Assembly (NCBI GenBank): GCA_944385035.1
Contig: CALWVV010000002.1
Span: 62,001 to 126,000, forward strand
Length of the DNA stretch: 64,000 nucleotides
Source of the DNA: an uncultured Oscillospiraceae bacterium
GTDB taxonomy: Bacteria > Bacillota > Clostridia > Oscillospirales > Oscillospiraceae
Direction of reading: 5' to 3'
Part shown: in pieces, positions 59,979 to 64,000 of the stretch
How the letters are laid out: every line of letters starts with the position of its first letter
Position numbering within the stretch: the stretch's first letter is position 1
Program-made: the position numbers and the translations under genes
Notes under the pieces: model-generated
The model's input: only the letters and a program-made list of their open reading frames with translations
Database searches by the model: none
Told to the model about the DNA's origin: nothing

Positions 59979-62135
59979 ATGACTGAGACCTTTGCGCTGG
60001 CAGGTTACTGCCGCATCTCGGTGGACGACGAGTTGGAGAGGGACAACGTGTCCATCGAAAACCAGAAGGCCATCATCCAGGACTTCGTGAAGCACAAATT
60101 CCCCGGCAGCACCCTCACCTTCTATGAGGACCGGGACCGCTCGGGCTATACCTTCGAGCAGCGGGAGGGCTACCAGGCCATGCGCCGGGGGCTTATGAGC
60201 CACCAGTATGACATCCTTATCGTCAAGGACTTCTCCCGGTTTTCCCGGCGCAACAGCCGCGGGCTGGTGGAGCTGGAGGATTTACGGGACGCAGGGGTGC
60301 GGATTATCTCCATTGGGGACAACATCGACTTTCCCAACGACGACGAGTGGCTGAAAATTCAGTTTCAGTTCCTCATCAACGAGATGCCGGTGACCGACAC
60401 CAGCAAGAAGGTGAAAAACGTCATCAAGCGCCGCCAGGCGGACGGCAAGTGGATCTGTGCCGCCCCCTACGGCTACCTCATCAACAAGCGCCAGGAGTTT
60501 GAGATCGTCCCCACCGAGGCGGACATCGTCCGCACCATCTTCCGCCTCTATAACGAGGAGGGGTGGGGCTACAAGAAGATCGCCAACTACCTCACCGACC
60601 AGGGCATTCCCACCCCCCGCATGGCGGAGCGGGACCGGAAGGAGGCGGCGGGGGAGGAGTATAAGCGCCCGGTGAAGAACGTGTGGGCCATTGTCACCGT
60701 CCAGGGGATTTTGGACAACGACTTCTACATCGGCACCCTCCGTCAGGGCAAGTACACCCGGAAGAAAATCAACGGCAAGGATGTGCGCCAGGAGGAGGGC
60801 GAGCAAATCGTCATCGAGAACCACCACCAGGCCATTATCGACTACCGCACCTTCGCCACCACCCGTGCATTGCGGGAAAAGCGCACTACCTCCAACTACC
60901 GGGGGGTGAAAAAGTACGACAATGTGTACTCTGGCTTTCTCCAGTGCGGGGACTGCGGAGCTCCCATGTTCGCCATGAGCCGCCGGGAGCTGCGCCCGGC
61001 CTATCTCTGCGGCACCTACCACCGCCGGGGGCGGTCAGGGTGTTCCTCCCACCACATCCGCACCGACAAGCTGGACGAGCTGCTGAAAAGCTACGTCCGC
61101 CTGGTGATGGAGCACTCCCAGGAGCTGCTGGAACGGCTCAACGAGGACCTGTCCCACGAGCAGGAGGACGTGGAGGAGACGGAGGTGAGCGCCGACCGCC
61201 TGGCCGAGGTGTTAGCCGACCTTCAGGAGGAGCTGAAGGTGACCAAGCGCCAGCGCATTCGGGATCTGATGAAGCACCCGGAGCAGGAGGCGCTGCTCTC
61301 CGAGACCTACGACGAGCTGGAGGCCGACCTCCAAAAGAAGATCGAGGGCCTCAATCACCAGATCGATATGCTGGCCAACAAGCGCAATACCATCATCCAG
61401 GTGAACCGGGCGGCCCGGACGGCCCTGGAGGTCTTTGCCGACATCCTCCAAAAGGAGCACCTGGAGCGCACGGACCTGGAGCTGATGATCCGCAGCATCC
61501 GGGTCTTTGAGGACCACCTGGAAATTGAGCTTCAGTCAGACATCGACGCCATCCTCCGCGCCGCCCCCAGGGAGGACGCCGTAAATTTTAAGGGGGGCAT
61601 GGAGCATAGCGCAAACGTGACCGTCATCCAGTCCGCCGCCAAGCGGCCGGACAAGGTGTTCCATGCCAACGTTATCAGTGACGGTGACCCCTTGGAGATT
61701 TTCACCGATAAAGACGGGGGCGTCATTTTTAAAAAGTATTCCCTGATGGGGGGAGTGGTGGACTTCGCCGGGCAGCTGTGCGAGACCCTGAACCGGACCA
61801 CCGGAAAGCTCACCGTCATCACCGACCGGGACAGCTGTGTGGCTGTGGCCGGGGTCCCGCGCCGGGAACTGACGGACAAGCCCATTTCCCACCAATTGGA
61901 GCGGCTGATGGAGGGACGGCAGATTTATCAGTACAAGTCTGGGGAGGCACCCATTCCCCTGTGTGCCGACAGCGACAAGTTTGCCATCAGCATTGCAGCG
62001 CCCATTTTGTCCGAAGGGGACGTGCTGGGCTGTGTCCTCTTTGCCGGGGGACCTGACCAGCTGGGCGGCGGCGAAGTGGAGTATAAGCTGGCCCAGTCCA
62101 TTGCCGCCTTTTTGGGCCGGCATATGGAGAGCTAA
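59979..62135 (+). CDS. Large serine recombinase fused to a SpoVT-type C-terminal part
   Basis: 718 residues from the ATG at 59979 (GGAGGAG). Residues ~8-150 are the resolvase domain: catalytic Ser in GYCRISVDD, DRSGYTFEQREGYQAM, VKDFSRFSRR. The recombinase domain follows (~165-270), then a zinc ribbon (CGDCGAPM ... YLCGTYHRRGRSGC) and a coiled coil (~385-480). From ~569 to 718 it matches SpoVT from about its residue 30: GDPLEIFTDKDGGVIFKKYS, the GAF-like VITDRDSCVAVAGVPRRELTDK, and VEYKLAQSIAAFLGRHMES at the end. The first half of the AbrB domain is missing. The junction is in frame. See findings. Confidence 0.92.
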   Translation: MTETFALAGYCRISVDDELERDNVSIENQKAIIQDFVKHKFPGSTLTFYEDRDRSGYTFEQREGYQAMRRGLMSHQYDILIVKDFSRFSRRNSRGLVELEDLRDAGVRIISIGDNIDFPNDDEWLKIQFQFLINEMPVTDTSKKVKNVIKRRQADGKWICAAPYGYLINKRQEFEIVPTEADIVRTIFRLYNEEGWGYKKIANYLTDQGIPTPRMAERDRKEAAGEEYKRPVKNVWAIVTVQGILDNDFYIGTLRQGKYTRKKINGKDVRQEEGEQIVIENHHQAIIDYRTFATTRALREKRTTSNYRGVKKYDNVYSGFLQCGDCGAPMFAMSRRELRPAYLCGTYHRRGRSGCSSHHIRTDKLDELLKSYVRLVMEHSQELLERLNEDLSHEQEDVEETEVSADRLAEVLADLQEELKVTKRQRIRDLMKHPEQEALLSETYDELEADLQKKIEGLNHQIDMLANKRNTIIQVNRAARTALEVFADILQKEHLERTDLELMIRSIRVFEDHLEIELQSDIDAILRAAPREDAVNFKGGMEHSANVTVIQSAAKRPDKVFHANVISDGDPLEIFTDKDGGVIFKKYSLMGGVVDFAGQLCETLNRTTGKLTVITDRDSCVAVAGVPRRELTDKPISHQLERLMEGRQIYQYKSGEAPIPLCADSDKFAISIAAPILSEGDVLGCVLFAGGPDQLGGGEVEYKLAQSIAAFLGRHMES

Positions 62136-62174
62136 AAAACGCACCCGTTCTCACAAGGAGCGGGTGCGTTTTTT
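62134..62174. terminator. Bidirectional intrinsic terminator
   Basis: AAAAAACGCACCCG pairs perfectly with CGGGTGCGTTTTTT. It serves the recombinase-SpoVT gene and the convergent MATE operon. Confidence 0.92.
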
Positions 62175-62175
62175 G

Positions 62176-63507
62176 TTACAGGTAGTGATATTTGTTCCGC
62201 TTGCCGATGAGGAAGGCAATGGCCACCAGGGCCCCCAGTCCATCAGCGGCCACAACTGCAAGCCAGATTCCGTCCAGATCCAGCACCAGGGGCATGAGCA
62301 GAACCAGTCCGCCCCGGAACAGGAAGGAGCGCAGGAAGGACAACAGGGCAGAGATGGCCCCGTTGCACAGTGCGGTGAAGAAAGCGGAGCCGTAAATGCC
62401 AAAGCCGCAGAACAGATAGCTCAAGGCGAACAGCCGAAAGCCGTGGACCGTCATCTCCAGAAGCTCCGGACTATAGCCCACGAAGGCCATGGCCAGGGGA
62501 CGGCTTAAGAGTTCAGAGGCTGTCACCATGACCAGAGAGGAAATGGAGATGACCACCATGCTCTTTCGGAACACATTTTGAAGCTCCGGGTGGTTGGCAG
62601 CTCCATAGTGGTAGCTGACGATGGGGCCGCTGCCCATGGAGAAGCCCAGGAAGGCGGCTACAAAGGCAAAGTCCACATACATCATCACCGAGTAGGCAGC
62701 AACACCGGATTCGCCGATCATGCGCATGAGCTGAAGGTTATAAAGTACGCTGACGATGGAGGAGGACAGGTTGCTCATAAGCTCGGAGGAGCCGTTGAGA
62801 CAGGCGTTTTTCAGTTCCCGCCCATAGAAGCGGGTATTTGTGAGGTGAAGAGTACCCTTGGTGGGACGGAAGAAGTAGAGCAGGGGGAGAAGGCCGCCCA
62901 CTGCGTAGCCCATCACGGTGGCCCAGGCGGCCCCGGCCACTCCCATTTGGAGCGGGCCGATGAGCACATAGTCCAGCACCATGTTGGTAAGGCCGGAGCA
63001 CAGGGAGAAAAATAACCCCTTCTGAGGCTGTTCAGCCACCACGAAAAAGACCTGGAAGGAGACCTGGAGCATAAACACCACGCTGCCTCCCAGTAAAATC
63101 CGGCCATAGGCGATGCAGTCCTCCATCAGAAGGTCGCTGGCCCCCGCCAGATGGGCGATGGGTTCAATAAACACCACGGAGAAAATGGAAAACACCAGGC
63201 CCAGGCCCAGGACACAGTAGATGATCATGGAGAAGTAGCGGTTGGCCAGCTCCTGCTTTCCCTCACCCATGGTCCGGGCCACAATGGCCCCGCCTCCGGT
63301 GCCCAGCATAAAGCCGAAGGAGGCCAGGATCATGGAGATTGGAAACATGATGTTTACGGCGGAAAGGGCCAGTTCTCCAATCAGATTGGAGACGAACAGC
63401 CCATCCACCACACTGTAGATGGAAGAGACTACCATCATCACGATGGAGGGAAGGGTGAAGCGCAGCAATTTGCTGTAAGTGAAATGGTCCGAAAGTTTAA
63501 TCTGCAT
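62176..63507 (-). CDS. MATE family efflux transporter
   Basis: 443 residues with 12 membrane segments in two halves. MATE features: SIVMMVVSSIYSVVDGLFVSNLIGELALSAVNIMFPI, FMLGTGGGAIVARTMGEGK and the second-half equivalent FLGFSMGSGPIVSYHYGA. It exports cationic drugs or metabolites with Na+ or H+. It overlaps the MarR gene by 11 bases and its ribosome site (AGGAGG) is inside that gene, so the pair form an operon ended by the terminator at 62134. Confidence 0.95.
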   Translation of the reverse strand: MQIKLSDHFTYSKLLRFTLPSIVMMVVSSIYSVVDGLFVSNLIGELALSAVNIMFPISMILASFGFMLGTGGGAIVARTMGEGKQELANRYFSMIIYCVLGLGLVFSIFSVVFIEPIAHLAGASDLLMEDCIAYGRILLGGSVVFMLQVSFQVFFVVAEQPQKGLFFSLCSGLTNMVLDYVLIGPLQMGVAGAAWATVMGYAVGGLLPLLYFFRPTKGTLHLTNTRFYGRELKNACLNGSSELMSNLSSSIVSVLYNLQLMRMIGESGVAAYSVMMYVDFAFVAAFLGFSMGSGPIVSYHYGAANHPELQNVFRKSMVVISISSLVMVTASELLSRPLAMAFVGYSPELLEMTVHGFRLFALSYLFCGFGIYGSAFFTALCNGAISALLSFLRSFLFRGGLVLLMPLVLDLDGIWLAVVAADGLGALVAIAFLIGKRNKYHYL

Positions 63508-63985
63508 TGGAAACAGGATCCTCCTGAGAATTTTGTTGCAAAAGGGGGCGGGCTGCCTGGCGCAGCAGCTCCAGATACCGGCCGTTGAGGCGGAGCAGGG
63601 TTTGCCGCTCTTCGGGACTGAGTCCCTGATAAGCCAGCTCCTCCATACGGAAGACGGGGTGGATGGTGCGCTGGATCAATTCCATGCCCAGAGGGGTCAG
63701 GGTCAAATGCTTTCCCCGCTGCTTTCCGTGAGAGGTCTCCAAACGGATGTAGCCGGAGTCGGACAAGCCCTTTAGGGCGGAGTTGATCGTCTGCTTGCTG
63801 AGACATGATATTGCGCACAGCTCAGCCTGGGTAACTGCCTGGTCAGACTCCTCCAGGATATATAAAATCCAAAAGGCCGTGTCCGACAGTCCAAAGCTCT
63901 TGGCCAGGGCGTGGTACAGGCTGTTGTCCTCCTTAATAAGGGAGTTATACGCGGTAATAAACTGGGAAAAGGTCATGTCTTCCAT
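63497..63985 (-). CDS. MarR family transcriptional regulator
   Basis: 162 residues, with a winged helix (~40-110: AFWILYILEESDQAVTQAELCAISCLSKQTINSALKGLSDSGYIRLE, then the wing GKQRGKHLTLTPLG). It likely represses the MarR-MATE operon and releases on binding a toxic compound. AGGAGG precedes the ATG at 63985. The promoter lies at or beyond the window end. Confidence 0.92.
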   Translation of the reverse strand: MEDMTFSQFITAYNSLIKEDNSLYHALAKSFGLSDTAFWILYILEESDQAVTQAELCAISCLSKQTINSALKGLSDSGYIRLETSHGKQRGKHLTLTPLGMELIQRTIHPVFRMEELAYQGLSPEERQTLLRLNGRYLELLRQAARPLLQQNSQEDPVSNAD

Positions 63986-64000
63986 GGGAACCTCCTAATG

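Overview
The window looks like chromosomal DNA of a spore-forming, anaerobic Bacillota of the class Clostridia, probably an Oscillospiraceae/Flavonifractor-like gut bacterium. The grounds are strong GGAGG ribosome sites, mixed AT-rich and GC-rich genes, TRAP and sodium-coupled amino-acid-type transporters, sigma-54 regulation, and a SpoVT-type sporulation domain. The genus is an inference. I saw no tRNA, rRNA, CRISPR array or insertion sequence.

Region 1 (1-24 kb) is a series of small catabolic units, each pairing an enzyme with a transporter and a regulator. A PAS/sigma-54 activator (3962-5644) is divergent from a histidine-ammonia-lyase-fold gene and a sodium:solute symporter, and a near-perfect -24/-12 promoter lies between them. 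The lyase has Tyr-Leu-Gly where the Ala-Ser-Gly that forms the MIO cofactor should be. A GltS-type symporter follows. Then comes an AbgB-like amidohydrolase plus DASS-type permease operon, with a divergent regulator. A seven-gene minus-strand operon carries a nitrilase-fold amidase, two ureohydrolases, a MocR-type regulator without its PLP lysine, and a complete TRAP transporter, with an M20 deacylase divergent from it. It reads as uptake and breakdown of a guanidino or N-acylated amine compound. A frameshifted CdaR-like regulator and a glycerate kinase end the region.

Region 2 (24.1-26.3 kb) is a minus-strand cluster: a DUF2589 protein, a shorter relative, a 73-residue protein, and a protein with a treble-clef/HNH-like Cys-Cys, Asp-His, Cys-Cys pattern. 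Its function is unknown.

Region 3 (26.5-56.9 kb) is a large plus-strand surface-polysaccharide locus. It runs from a promoter at 26508 to a 22-bp-stem terminator at 56811. It holds an initiating phosphoglycosyl transferase, glycosyltransferases, a Wzy-like polymerase and a Wzx-like flippase. It also holds a WbpA/B/E/D/I set (UDP-ManNAc3NAcA type) with a WbpG-type amidotransferase, and two GT11 fucosyl- or colitosyltransferases. A GDP-mannose branch follows: Gmd, a ColD-type dehydratase with His replacing the PLP lysine, GDP-fucose synthase, a paralogue of it lacking the epimerase residues, and a split transketolase. ManC, ManA and a phosphomannomutase-like enzyme supply it. I propose that the ColD/transketolase/reductase set makes a branched-chain 3,6-dideoxyhexose.

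Region 4 (56.9-64 kb) has a CNNM/CorC-type membrane protein preceded by a 35-codon leader ORF and an intrinsic terminator. It also has two copies of an unknown small protein, a membrane protein, a large serine recombinase fused in frame to the last five-sixths of SpoVT, and a MarR-MATE operon. The recombinase-SpoVT fusion suggests an element inserted in, or a switch controlling, a sporulation gene.
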